Positions 56,254 through 64,000 of a stretch of DNA of 64,000 nucleotides are shown piece by piece. Numbering within the stretch: the first letter of the stretch is position 1; each line of letters starts with the position of its first letter. Location: positions 5,890,001-5,954,000 of the forward strand of contig NZ_PGES01000001.1 in assembly GCF_002797895.1 (NCBI RefSeq), given 5' to 3'. Under the pieces are notes generated by a model. That model worked only from the letters and a program-made list of their open reading frames with translations, had not been told where the DNA came from and ran no database searches. The DNA comes from Janthinobacterium sp. 67 (GTDB taxonomy: Bacteria; Pseudomonadota; Gammaproteobacteria; Burkholderiales; Burkholderiaceae_D). The position numbers were made by a program, and so were the translations under genes.

Positions 56254-56596
56254 TGAAAACCAGCGCGGCCTAGCCAGCCGGGGCGCATCGTGACTATTTC
56301 AATCTTGATCAAGACCGTGCAGGTCTGAATCCGCATTCTTGCACCGAAGTGGTGCGATCCTGTTGAAAACAGTCCTGATCTTGGGCGCGGGCTGCGGCAC
56401 GGTGTTCGGTGCTGCGCGTCATTTTCCTGAAGGCGTAGCCGTCGCATTCAGACGATTTCCGCAACACGCAGAGCCAAATGGTCTTGACACCGACAGTTAC
56501 AGCCTAACCAATTTTGATGACGACCTGATGGCATTTCGATAGTTCCCGCATCGCGGAAATCGTGGCGACGCATCCCAAACAGAGGGAGGTTTCGCC
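56254..56596. other. 343-base gap before the DUF2285 gene
   Basis: No gene is supported. A perfect palindrome TCTTGATCAAGA lies at about 56302-56313. TTGACA at 56484-56489 could be the -35 of a promoter for the downstream maintenance operon, but the -10 is weak. Confidence 0.35.
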
Positions 56597-57364
56597 ATGA
56601 CTGATCGCAGCGCCGAACACTGGTATCCGACAGCGGCCTATCTCTACGTTCTGCACCTTGACGGCCCTGCGCTGGCGTGGGAATACCTGCGCCGAAATCC
56701 CGACTACCGCCGCGACTGGCTGCGCCGCCGCCGCCGGCCGGACACGGCGCAGGCGTGGGGCCTGCGCCTGCTGGAAGACCCAGCCCTGGATGCGCGCGAC
56801 GCGCATCCGGCCTGGTTTCCCGATCACGATGCCGTCGTGCAGGTTTACCCGGACGATGACCCGCCACCCGAAGCCCATGCCTTCGAGTTCTGGCGCGTCC
56901 CTGGCCGCAAGCAACTGATCCACGACGGCAAGCGCCTGGTGCTGGTGTCGCATTGGCCCGGCTGCTGCCTGCGGCTCGCGCTCGCGCCGGGCCTGGAAGA
57001 CGGCATGGCCTACCTCTACGCCACCCGCGCCTGCGCCACGCCCTGCGCGCGCTATCGCACGCTCGCGTCCGAGCTGGACGCATTGGCCGTGGCCACGGTT
57101 GCCACGCCTGCGGCGGCGGCCCGTTCCAGGCCCACGACGGCCGCGGTGCTGGAACTGCACACCTTGCAGACGCTCGACGCGACCCTGGCGGGCGCGTCAT
57201 TGCGCGAAGTGGCCGAAGGGCTGTTCGGCGCCGATGCCGTCGCCGCCGACTGGCACAAGGACAGCGCCTTACGTGCCCGCGTGCGGCGGCTGGTACGTCG
57301 TGGCGATGCGCTGATGCGTGGCGGCTATCGCCGCCTGGCACAGCTTCCGCCGCCGTTGCAGTAG
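56597..57364 (+). CDS. DUF6499/DUF2285 domain protein
   Basis: In this 255-residue protein the N-terminal WYPTAAYLYVLHLDGPALAWEYLRRNPDYR is the DUF6499 (transcriptional-regulator-like) module. The C-terminal SLREVAEGLFGADAVAADWHKDSALRARVRRLVRRGDALMRGGYRRL is the DUF2285 module, which looks like a DNA-binding helical domain. It is an ICE core gene of unknown role, probably a regulator of repA/parA. GGGAGG lies eight bases before the ATG. Confidence 0.87.
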   Translation: MTDRSAEHWYPTAAYLYVLHLDGPALAWEYLRRNPDYRRDWLRRRRRPDTAQAWGLRLLEDPALDARDAHPAWFPDHDAVVQVYPDDDPPPEAHAFEFWRVPGRKQLIHDGKRLVLVSHWPGCCLRLALAPGLEDGMAYLYATRACATPCARYRTLASELDALAVATVATPAAAARSRPTTAAVLELHTLQTLDATLAGASLREVAEGLFGADAVAADWHKDSALRARVRRLVRRGDALMRGGYRRLAQLPPPLQ

Positions 57365-57476
57365 GGGGGGACGTTTCGCGTCCCCCGTAGATCGTCCCTT
57401 AGCAAGCAGCCTCGCTTTCTTGAAAGTGCCTCTAACCGGCCGCGTGGTGTGGCCGGGCTTGATGGAGGTACATCCC

Positions 57477-57761
57477 ATGCGACCCGCTCCCTTGCGGCCT
57501 GCCGCCGCTGCTGTCGCTGCGCCTGCGCAGCCCCAACGCTACCTGACCAACGACGAAGCCGCCGAGTACCTGCGCCTGTCGCCACGCACGCTGGAGAAAC
57601 AGCGCGTGATCGGCGGCGGCCCGAAGTTCCGCAAGTTCGGCCGCCGCGTCATGTACGCGGTGTCCGACCTCGATGCCTGGGCCGACCAGCGCAGCTACGA
57701 GGCGACTTCCGACCCGGAATATGCCGAACGCCACGCGGGCGATTACCGTGATGGCCGCTGA
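57477..57761 (+). CDS. AlpA-like helix-turn-helix protein
   Basis: This 94-residue protein has a winged-helix/MerR-like excisionase fold (YLTNDEAAEYLRLSPRTLEKQRVIGGGPKFRKFGRRVMYAVSDLDAWADQR). Such proteins are excisionase- or AlpA-type DNA binders. Here, directly upstream of repA, it is probably a regulator or directionality factor of the ICE. GGAGG lies nine bases before the ATG. Confidence 0.87.
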   Translation: MRPAPLRPAAAAVAAPAQPQRYLTNDEAAEYLRLSPRTLEKQRVIGGGPKFRKFGRRVMYAVSDLDAWADQRSYEATSDPEYAERHAGDYRDGR

Positions 57762-57787
57762 TCGCTGGCGCGTGGGTGGCCGTCGCC

Positions 57788-58630
57788 ATGTCCAGCCCGC
57801 CAGGGCAAGCCTTGCAGCGCGAACAGCTCGACCTGTTCCGCGCGCTGCCGGGCGACATGGCACCCCGCGACAGCCAGGACTTGATGGCCTTTCCGTTCTT
57901 CTCGCTGGCGAAGTCGCGGCGTACCGCGCCGATCGACTTCCGCGCCGGCGGCATCACCATCCGCGTGGAGGGTACGCAGGAGCACGGCATCGCAACGATA
58001 TGGGATGCCGACCTGCTGATTTGGGCCGCCTCGCAGATCGTGGAGGCGCGCGACGCGGGCTTGCGCCCGTCGCGCTGGATACGCGCCACTCCCTACGAGA
58101 TCCTGCGCTTCATCGGGCGCGGCACGTCCCTCAACGACTACCAGCGCCTGAAAGCCGCGCTCGACCGGCTGCAATCGACCACCGTGGCCACGTCCATCCG
58201 CGAAACCACGGGAAGACGATTGCATCGCTTCTCGTGGATCAACGAGTGGAAGGAGCTGGCCGATGCCAGCGGCGTGCCGCTGGGCATCGAACTGATCCTG
58301 CCGGACTGGTTCTATGCGGGCGTGCTCGATGCCGCCCTGGTGCTGACCATCGACCCAGCCTATTTCCGCTTGAAGGGCGGGATCGAACGCTGGCTGTACC
58401 GTCTGGTGCGCAAGCACGGCGGCAAGCAGCCGGGCGGCTGGCAATTCGACTTCCGGTACCTGCACCGCAAGTCGGGCAGCGCTGCGCGCTTCTCCGACTT
58501 CGCTTACGACCTGCGCGTCCTGGTGGCGCGGCAGTCGCTGCCCGGTTACGTCCTGGGCATCGAGCGGATGCCGGACGACGGAATGGAGCTACTGACGTTC
58601 CGGCCCGTGCTGCACACGGCACGGGGATAA
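57788..58630 (+). CDS. repA: Replication initiator RepA of the ICE
   Basis: This 280-residue protein is of the plasmid RepA type (PF10134-like): FPFFSLAKSRRTAPIDFRAGGITIRV, DADLLIWAASQIVEARDAGL, RLKAALDRLQSTTVATSI and DPAYFRLKGGIERWLYRLVRKHGG. It should let the excised ICE circle replicate. The ATG at 57788 is preceded by GGGTGG; a GTG four codons upstream is possible. Three iterons follow 25 bases after its stop, then parA. Confidence 0.87.
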   Translation: MSSPPGQALQREQLDLFRALPGDMAPRDSQDLMAFPFFSLAKSRRTAPIDFRAGGITIRVEGTQEHGIATIWDADLLIWAASQIVEARDAGLRPSRWIRATPYEILRFIGRGTSLNDYQRLKAALDRLQSTTVATSIRETTGRRLHRFSWINEWKELADASGVPLGIELILPDWFYAGVLDAALVLTIDPAYFRLKGGIERWLYRLVRKHGGKQPGGWQFDFRYLHRKSGSAARFSDFAYDLRVLVARQSLPGYVLGIERMPDDGMELLTFRPVLHTARG

Positions 58631-58655
58631 GTCGGGGAAAAGGTGTGGACGGCCT

Positions 58656-58719
58656 CGTGCTATCAGGAGTACCGGGTATCGTGCTATCGGGAGTACGCCT
58701 ATCGTGCTATCAGGAGTAC
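58656..58719. repeat. Three iterons downstream of repA
   Basis: CGTGCTATC[A/G]GGAGTAC (17 bases) occurs at 58656-58672, 58680-58696 and 58703-58719, with periods of 24 and 23 bases, close to two helical turns. Only one base differs between copies. Such tandem direct repeats next to a rep gene are typical of an origin bound by its initiator. The remaining bases to 58895 hold no gene. Confidence 0.8.
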
Positions 58720-58895
58720 GAAAACGCCGGGAAGCCAATAACGGCGCGGGTTTGCGGCCCCTCTAACTTCCCTAACAAGAAATACATAACTTGTAGTAGA
58801 AGCGCGCCGTTTCGGTGGACAACCGCGAAACGGCACGGCGAACAGCGTTTTGCACGGCAGGCAAAGCTTGGCTTTCCAGTCTGGAGGGCCACGCC

Positions 58896-59534
58896 ATGAT
58901 CGTCGCGCTGCTCAACCAGAAAGGCGGCGTCGGCAAGACCACGCTTGCCACACACATCGCCGGCGAGCTGGCGCTACACGGCCAGCATGTCGTCCTGCTC
59001 GATGCCGACCCGCAGGGTTCATCTCTGGACTGGACACAGCGCAGAAGTCAGCAAGGCTTGCCACGGCTGTTCAGCGCCGTGGGCCTAGCCCGCGAAACGC
59101 TGCATCAGGAAGCGCCAGAACTCGCCAGGCGGGCCGATCACGTCATCATCGACGGCCCGCCGCGCATCGCCGCCCTGGCGCGCTCCGCGCTGCTGGCGGC
59201 CGAGCGCGTGCTGATCCCGGTGCAGCCCAGCCCCTACGATCTGTGGGCCAGTGCCGAGATGGTGGCGCTGATCCGCGAGGCGCAGGTGTTCCGGCCTGCG
59301 CTGCGCGCGGCCTTCGTCATCAACCGGCGCGTCAGCACCACAGTGATCGGGCGCGAAGCGCGGCAATCGCTGGCTGAACAGCCGCTGCCCGCGCTGCGTT
59401 CGGAAGTGCATCAGCGCATCGTGTTCGCCGACAGCGTGGCCGCTGGCCGGCTCGCACGCGAGACAGCGCCCGACAGTGCCGCCGCCCGCGAGATCACCGC
59501 CCTGGTGGACGAACTGCTGCGGTGGCCGACATGA
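58896..59534 (+). CDS. parA: ParA family partition ATPase
   Basis: This 212-residue Walker-type ATPase opens with MIVALLNQKGGVGKTTLATH (deviant Walker A with the signature lysine), then VVLLDADPQGSSLDW and DHVIIDGPPRIAALARSAL. It lacks an N-terminal HTH, so it is the small plasmid type. I chose the ATG at 58896 because the P-loop then lies at the usual position. Its stop overlaps the next gene as ATGA. Confidence 0.93.
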   Translation: MIVALLNQKGGVGKTTLATHIAGELALHGQHVVLLDADPQGSSLDWTQRRSQQGLPRLFSAVGLARETLHQEAPELARRADHVIIDGPPRIAALARSALLAAERVLIPVQPSPYDLWASAEMVALIREAQVFRPALRAAFVINRRVSTTVIGREARQSLAEQPLPALRSEVHQRIVFADSVAAGRLARETAPDSAAAREITALVDELLRWPT

Positions 59535-59806
59535 CAGCGCAGCAGCCACCCAACAGCAAACGCACGGGCAAGCGCGTCGGCATCGGCGCGCGTCCGCCCG
59601 CGAATCCGCACGCCGAGGCGTGGATTCGTCAGGGCGATGCCGACGCGCTGGGCAAAGGCGACCTCTACACCGCGCGCCTGACCCTCGACATCACGCCCGC
59701 CATGCGGGCGCGCATCAAGGTGTTGGCCTTCACGCGAGGCGTGACCGTGGCCGACCTGCTGCGCGGTCTGCTGGAGCGGGAGTTTCCACCGGAGAACACA
59801 CCATGA
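59531..59806 (+). CDS. Small DNA-binding partition partner of ParA
   Basis: This is a 91-residue protein. The C-terminal half (LTLDITPAMRARIKVLAFTRGVTVADLLRGLLEREF) looks like a ribbon-helix-helix. The N-terminal half is basic and flexible (PPNSKRTGKRVGIGARPPANPHAEAW). Overlap with parA at the start and with the DUF2840 gene at the end (both ATGA) indicates a coupled operon. The role as centromere-binding partner is inferred from position. Confidence 0.8.
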   Translation: MTAQQPPNSKRTGKRVGIGARPPANPHAEAWIRQGDADALGKGDLYTARLTLDITPAMRARIKVLAFTRGVTVADLLRGLLEREFPPENTP

Positions 59807-60348
59807 CCGCATCCGCTTTGCCTGCCGCGAACGCGGCACCGGCTGCGCTGCCGCTGCATCCCGTAGCACTCGCCGGACAGGCCGGCAACGTGCCGCTGAC
59901 GCGCGTTTCGTTGGCCTATCTCGAACACCGCTTCAAGCTCTACCTGCGCTTCGGCGAACCCGCACGCACGCTGCGCCTGGACGACTGGCGGCGCTGCGCG
60001 GTGTTCCTGCCGAGCGCGATGTTCTGCCGCATCCGCTGGCAGGCCAACGACTACGGCACGATCCGCTGGCAACTCATGGTGATGCAGGCTTGCACACCGC
60101 TGGACGCGGCGCAGCGCATCCCCGGCGTGCAGCCGGGTGCACGCTTGCTGCTGCACGCCGAAGGCGATGCCAACGTGCGCGCCGTGCTGGAACGTATCGA
60201 CGGCATCGAGGCGCTGGGCATCGCCGCCATCGACGTGTCGCCCGCGTACTGGTGCACGCTGGGCAACCGTCTTGCGGCTCGCCTTGCGCTGCCCGAATAC
60301 AACGCCGAGCGGCATACCGCCTGGCTGGCCGGGAAGGTGCTGCCATGA
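59803..60348 (+). CDS. DUF2840 domain protein
   Basis: This 181-residue protein (VPLTRVSLAYLEHRFKLYLRFGEP, FCRIRWQANDYGTIRWQLMVMQA and VLERIDGIEALGIAAIDVSPAYW) matches the DUF2840 family, always found between parA and traF in Tn4371-type elements. Function is unknown. It overlaps both neighbours by four bases. Confidence 0.87.
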   Translation: MTASALPAANAAPAALPLHPVALAGQAGNVPLTRVSLAYLEHRFKLYLRFGEPARTLRLDDWRRCAVFLPSAMFCRIRWQANDYGTIRWQLMVMQACTPLDAAQRIPGVQPGARLLLHAEGDANVRAVLERIDGIEALGIAAIDVSPAYWCTLGNRLAARLALPEYNAERHTAWLAGKVLP

Positions 60349-60944
60349 CGGCCCCGACCACCACGGCCAACGCGCCCGCCGTACCACCGCGTCCTCGCTC
60401 ACGCCTGCGCGCTCGCATCGTGCTGGCGACACTGGCCGCCATCGGCTTCGCTGCGCTGACCTGGGCGGCTTTCGTGTCGCCGCTGCCGCGTCTGACCTAC
60501 AACCCGTCCGACAGCGTGGCGGTCGGTTGGTATCGCATTGACCCGTTCGACCCGCGCACCGCCTCATTGCCACGCCCGTTGTCCGTGGACAACATCGTGC
60601 TGGTGCCGCTTTCGGCCACGGCCGCCGCGCTCGCTGCGCAGCGCGGCTATCTGCCGACGCGCGTTCCGCTGCTCAAACGTGTGGGCGCGGTCGCGCCGCA
60701 ACACGTCTGCATCGTCGCCGGTCAGGTACGCATCGACGGCGTGCCTTCCGCCGCCGTGCTGCCTGCCGACCGGCTGGGCCGGGCGCTGCCGTCCCTGCAA
60801 CTTTGCCGCCGCCTCGAACCGGGCGAGCTGTTCCTGTTGAGCGTGACCAATCCAGCATCGTTCGACAGCCGTTACTTCGGCCCGGTCAGCGCATCCGCCG
60901 TGATCGGCATTGCGCATCCGGTGTGGCTGGAGATACGCCCATGA
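60345..60944 (+). CDS. traF: TraF-like S26 signal peptidase
   Basis: This 199-residue protein has one N-terminal membrane segment (about residues 24-46, ARIVLATLAAIGFAALTWAAF) and the S26 serine-peptidase motif YNPSDSVAVGWYRI (catalytic Ser), followed by RVPLLKRVGAVAPQHVCI (catalytic Lys in LLKRV). TraF of RP4 processes and cyclises the TrbC pilin; the same role is expected here in conjugative pilus formation. Confidence 0.9.
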   Translation: MTAPTTTANAPAVPPRPRSRLRARIVLATLAAIGFAALTWAAFVSPLPRLTYNPSDSVAVGWYRIDPFDPRTASLPRPLSVDNIVLVPLSATAAALAAQRGYLPTRVPLLKRVGAVAPQHVCIVAGQVRIDGVPSAAVLPADRLGRALPSLQLCRRLEPGELFLLSVTNPASFDSRYFGPVSASAVIGIAHPVWLEIRP

Positions 60945-61380
60945 TGGCCGCCGATTCGCTACGCTCCGGCGTGCCATCGGGCATGTCGTTCTCGCTGCTG
61001 CTGCCGTGTCGTCGCGGTTGCCGTGCTGGTGCATTCGCACCGCACGTCGCGCAGCATCCGGCGCAGCCGTCCAACGTGCAGGCGTCTTGCCTCGAACGCG
61101 CCCGGCCTGCGGCCATTGGCGCGTTCGCCGGCGCGCTGGCTGCTCACGCAGCAGCGCCGCCGGGCCGCCGGTGCCTGGAGCGACAGCGAAGGGCAAAGGC
61201 GGAAGGCAAGACAAAAGGACGCGGCACTGGGCCGCGTCGAAAGCCTGTCTGCACATGGGGGGAACACAGCACGGAGCGGCTTTGCCGCCGTGCCGCGTTC
61301 GGCGCGAGGGTCGCGCCAATGCAGGCATGCCCGCGTGCTTCGCACGACAGGACACGCCTGAGCTTGCCGGGAGAATGGCG
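60945..61380. other. 436-base gap with inverted repeats between traF and the relaxase gene
   Basis: No gene is supported; the relaxase frame is open through it, but the first good start is at 61381. Dyads include GGCGCGA-GGG-TCGCGCC (61301-61317), CGCGGC/GCCGCG near 61220-61236 and GTGC-TTC-GCAC near 61335-61345. Being next to the relaxase gene, this is a reasonable place for oriT, but no known nic core is recognised. Confidence 0.4.
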
Positions 61381-63363
61381 ATGACCGACCGCCGCGACGA
61401 CGATTTCCGGGTGCGCCCCAGCGCCCCGAAGAACCGGGGCAAGGGCCAGGGGCAGAGCTTCGTTTCCAAGGTGCTCAAGCAGGCTGGCAAAGCCAGCAGC
61501 GGCAAGTCGGCGGTGCGCCGTCCTGGGGCCGCAGGCACCGGCCAGCGCCCCGGCTCTCGGCTCGGGCGCGGCCACACGGCAGCGCGCTTCGCCGGGGCGA
61601 AGCTAACGCCCATGTCGCGGCGCGTGACCATCAAGACCTTGCTGGTCAATCACCAGCGGGCCAGCCCGCAGTCGCTCGCCAAACACCTGCGGTACGTCGA
61701 GCGCGACGGCGCGGGCCGCGATGGCGAACCTGGCCAGGCCTACGGACCGCAGTCCGACGAAGCCGACCTGGACGCCTTCAAGGAACGCTGCGCCGATGAC
61801 CGCCACCATTTCCGCTTCATCGTGTCCCCCGAAGACGGCGTGGAGCTGGACGACCTGCGCACCTACACCCGCCATCTGGTGAACCGCATGGAAGCCGACC
61901 TGGGCACACGGCTGGATTGGGTCGCGGTCGATCACTGGAACACCGACAACCCGCATACCCACTTGATCGTGCGCGGGCGCGACGACACCGGCAAAGACCT
62001 CATCATCGCGGGCGACTACATCGCACACGGCTTTCGCCATCGGGCCGCCGAACTGGCGACCGAATGGCTGGGGCCGCGCACCGAACTGGAGATCCACCAG
62101 ACCTTGGGGCGCGAGGTCGAACAGGAGCGATGGACGAGCCTCGATCGCACGCTGCAACGCGAGGCCGGCGAGGATAGCAGGGTGCGAATCGAACGCTTCA
62201 ATGAGCCGGACTTACAACGCCAGCGCCTGCTGCTGATCGGCCGGCTGCAACGCTTGCAGCGCCTGGGCCTGGCCGACGAGGTGCAGCCCGGCACCTGGGC
62301 CGTCCATACAGACGCGGAGAAGACGTTGCGTGCACTGGGCGAGCGCGGCGACATCATCCGCACCATGCAGCGCGCCATGCGCGGCGAGCCGCGCGAGCTG
62401 GCGGTGTTCGAGCCAGGCGACGACGGCCGAACCATCCTCGGCCGCGTGGCCGCCAAGGGCTTGGCCGACGAGCTGCACGACCGGGGCTATCTGGTCATCG
62501 ACGGCACGGATGGCAAGGCCCACTACGTCACGCTGAACGCCCGCGACGAGCTGGCGAACTACCCCACGGGCGCGGTGGTGGAAGTGAAGGGTTCGGCCGA
62601 CGTGCGCGCCGCCGACAAGAACATCGCCGCGCTGGCGAGCGATGGCCTGTACCGCGCCGATCATCACCTGGCGATCGAGCAAGGCCGGGCAGTACCCGGA
62701 CGCGACCCGCAGGAAGTTGTCGCCGCCCACGTCCGGCGGCTGGAAGCCCTGCGCCGGGCCGGCGTCGTGGAGCGCGTGGCCGAAGGGCTATGGAAGGTGC
62801 CGGACGACATGGCCGAGCGTGGCCGTCAGTACGACGCGCAACGGCTGGGCGGTGTGTCCGTGGAGCTGAAAACGCATCTGCCCATCGAGCGGCAGGTGCG
62901 CGTGATCGGCGCGACTTGGCTCGACCAACAATTGATCGGCGGCGGTCGTGGGCTGGGCGAACTGGGCTTTGGCGGCGACGCCAAGCAGGCTATGCAGCAG
63001 CGCGCCAACTTCCTGGCCGAACAAGGGCTAGCCGAGCGGCGCGGGCAGCGCGTGATCCTTGCCCGGAATCTGCTGGGCACGCTGCGCAGTCGGGAACTGG
63101 CACAAGCCGCCAAGGACATTGCGGCGGAAACCGGCCTGGAACATCGCTCTGTCACAGACGGCCAGCGCGTCGCCGGCATTTACCGGCGCTCCGTCATGCT
63201 CTCCAGCGGGCGCTACGCGATGCTCGATGACGGCATGGGGTTCAGCCTAGTGCCGTGGCGGCCGGTGATTGAGCCGCGGCTGGGGCAACAGCTTGCCGCC
63301 AAGGTTATCGGCGGAAGTGCCTCTTGGGAACTCGGACGAAAGCCCGGTATCGGTATCACTTAA
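61381..63363 (+). CDS. rlxS: Conjugative relaxase with DUF3363 domain
   Basis: In this 660-residue protein the N-terminal relaxase domain shows VTIKTLLVNHQRASPQSLAKHLRYVERDG, DRHHFRFIVSPEDGVELDDL and the metal-binding histidines in WNTDNPHTHLIVRGRD. The C-terminal ~400 residues are DUF3363 (ERQVRVIGATWLDQQLI and FLAEQGLAERRGQRVIL). It nicks oriT and leads the strand into the recipient. I chose the ATG at 61381 because GGGAG lies seven bases upstream; the ATG six bases earlier is too close. Basic, Gly-rich N-terminal ~75 residues precede the catalytic core. Confidence 0.9.
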   Translation: MTDRRDDDFRVRPSAPKNRGKGQGQSFVSKVLKQAGKASSGKSAVRRPGAAGTGQRPGSRLGRGHTAARFAGAKLTPMSRRVTIKTLLVNHQRASPQSLAKHLRYVERDGAGRDGEPGQAYGPQSDEADLDAFKERCADDRHHFRFIVSPEDGVELDDLRTYTRHLVNRMEADLGTRLDWVAVDHWNTDNPHTHLIVRGRDDTGKDLIIAGDYIAHGFRHRAAELATEWLGPRTELEIHQTLGREVEQERWTSLDRTLQREAGEDSRVRIERFNEPDLQRQRLLLIGRLQRLQRLGLADEVQPGTWAVHTDAEKTLRALGERGDIIRTMQRAMRGEPRELAVFEPGDDGRTILGRVAAKGLADELHDRGYLVIDGTDGKAHYVTLNARDELANYPTGAVVEVKGSADVRAADKNIAALASDGLYRADHHLAIEQGRAVPGRDPQEVVAAHVRRLEALRRAGVVERVAEGLWKVPDDMAERGRQYDAQRLGGVSVELKTHLPIERQVRVIGATWLDQQLIGGGRGLGELGFGGDAKQAMQQRANFLAEQGLAERRGQRVILARNLLGTLRSRELAQAAKDIAAETGLEHRSVTDGQRVAGIYRRSVMLSSGRYAMLDDGMGFSLVPWRPVIEPRLGQQLAAKVIGGSASWELGRKPGIGIT

Positions 63364-64000
63364 ATATCAAGGGGAGCTGAGTCCTAGGCACTGTCTGCTT
63401 GCCCGTCGAGATTCTTTTTAAAGATTCAATCAGCGCCAGAAACTCCTCGGATTGCCTCAGTGCTTCGCTTCCCGCAGTTTGCAGGTCCAAGACATCCTTG
63501 GCCTCGATTGTGAAGGCTGTGGGCACGCGTAGCAGCGAGTGCCGGATCTTGTCGTCCGGCACGTCGTTCAGACTTACGCTTACTACATGGATTTCTGCGT
63601 CAGCTGCAAAGGGGCTGTCCGCTTGGCCACGGGTGCGAGCAATCTCGGAACGCCAGTGCTGCAGGTCGTCGTTAAGCATGGCCAGCGTCACCTGGGTCTC
63701 GCGAGCGCCTGCACCGAAGATCAGCGACTCAAGTACTTGCGTCGTACTGGGGACTCGGTCGCTACTGTCCACGCGCTCGCTCAGGCCGCGTTCGGAGTTC
63801 ACAGTCACCAACACGAGTCGGCGCAGGCTTCCGGGCTTGACGTCCGAGAAGTTGGCGCTCATTGAGCCCGAGGCTACTAGCCGGTCTAGCATCAGACGTA
63901 CGCCGAGGTTGTCGGAGACACCACCGTCTACGAGGTGGATAAAGGGCCGATCCTGCGCATTGCGGTAGCTGTCTATGCTGCTTTGCAGGATGCGTGATCT
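63356..64000 (-). CDS. Patatin-like phospholipase, C-terminal part (runs off the window)
   Basis: The visible 214 residues contain RPFIHLVDGGVSDNLGVRLM at about 63958-63896, the DGG motif with the catalytic Asp of patatin acyl hydrolases. The nucleophile GxSxG must lie beyond the window end. The tail after this domain has no other recognised motif. The stop overlaps the relaxase stop by eight bases in convergent orientation, so it is cargo in the next ICE accessory site. Patatins serve as effectors in some anti-phage systems but also as secreted lipases; which applies cannot be told here. Confidence 0.8.
   Translation of the reverse strand, partial: RSRILQSSIDSYRNAQDRPFIHLVDGGVSDNLGVRLMLDRLVASGSMSANFSDVKPGSLRRLVLVTVNSERGLSERVDSSDRVPSTTQVLESLIFGAGARETQVTLAMLNDDLQHWRSEIARTRGQADSPFAADAEIHVVSVSLNDVPDDKIRHSLLRVPTAFTIEAKDVLDLQTAGSEALRQSEEFLALIESLKRISTGKQTVPRTQLPLIFK

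Overview
The window looks like a chromosomal stretch of a GC-rich betaproteobacterium of the family Oxalobacteraceae (Janthinobacterium, Massilia or Duganella type). This rests on the gene content and order (nrdR, minor pilins, ribD, ribE, ribBA, ribH, nusB, ubiD, ffs, dnaX, ybaB, recR), the family-typical short palindromes between genes, and the codon use. The genus is inference.

Bases 1-36,650 are ordinary chromosome. The 3' end of nrdR is followed by a six-gene type IV pilus minor-pilin operon (pilV, pilW, pilX, pilY1, a PilE-like pilin, fimT). Next come the riboflavin genes ribD, ribE, ribBA and ribH with nusB, interrupted by a Gln/Ala-rich protein of unknown function and an OsmC-type peroxiredoxin. 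After a lytic transglycosylase and ubiD lie the 4.5S SRP RNA, dnaX, ybaB and recR, a class III CoA-transferase and a phytase-like lipoprotein. A signalling block follows: a hybrid histidine kinase with a REC-GGDEF-EAL partner, the pyruvate transporter pair cstA/ybdD facing a NarL-type two-component system, then an EAL-like/HDOD protein and a PAS-GGDEF-EAL protein. The block ends at tRNA-Ser(UGA).

Bases 36,519-39,018 hold a small islet. The 3' end of tRNA-Ser and its terminator are repeated at about 38,968-39,018, and between the copies sit a LysR regulator, a divergent NAD(P)-binding reductase and a cluster of perfect hairpins. This looks like the scar of an earlier tRNA-targeted integration.

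From about 39.0 kb to the end lies the left part of an integrative and conjugative element (ICE) of the Tn4371 type. It starts with a tyrosine integrase and continues through accessory cargo. The core follows: DUF932, large ParB, DUF736, XRE regulator, DUF2958, DUF2285, AlpA-like protein, RepA with iterons, ParA, a small DNA-binding partner, DUF2840, the TraF peptidase and a DUF3363 relaxase. The window ends inside a patatin-like gene in the next cargo site.

The cargo between the integrase and the DUF932/ParB core (40.4-50.2 kb) is an anti-phage island. It holds a YhcG/DUF1016 nuclease overlapping the integrase stop, an AT-rich 415-residue protein I do not recognise, a Gabija-like pair (class 2 OLD nuclease plus UvrD helicase), a Shedu (DUF4263) nuclease gene broken by a complete IS3-family element with a visible 3-bp target duplication, and an orphan RelB/DinJ-type antitoxin just upstream of Shedu. 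The unknown gene is the best candidate here for something undescribed.
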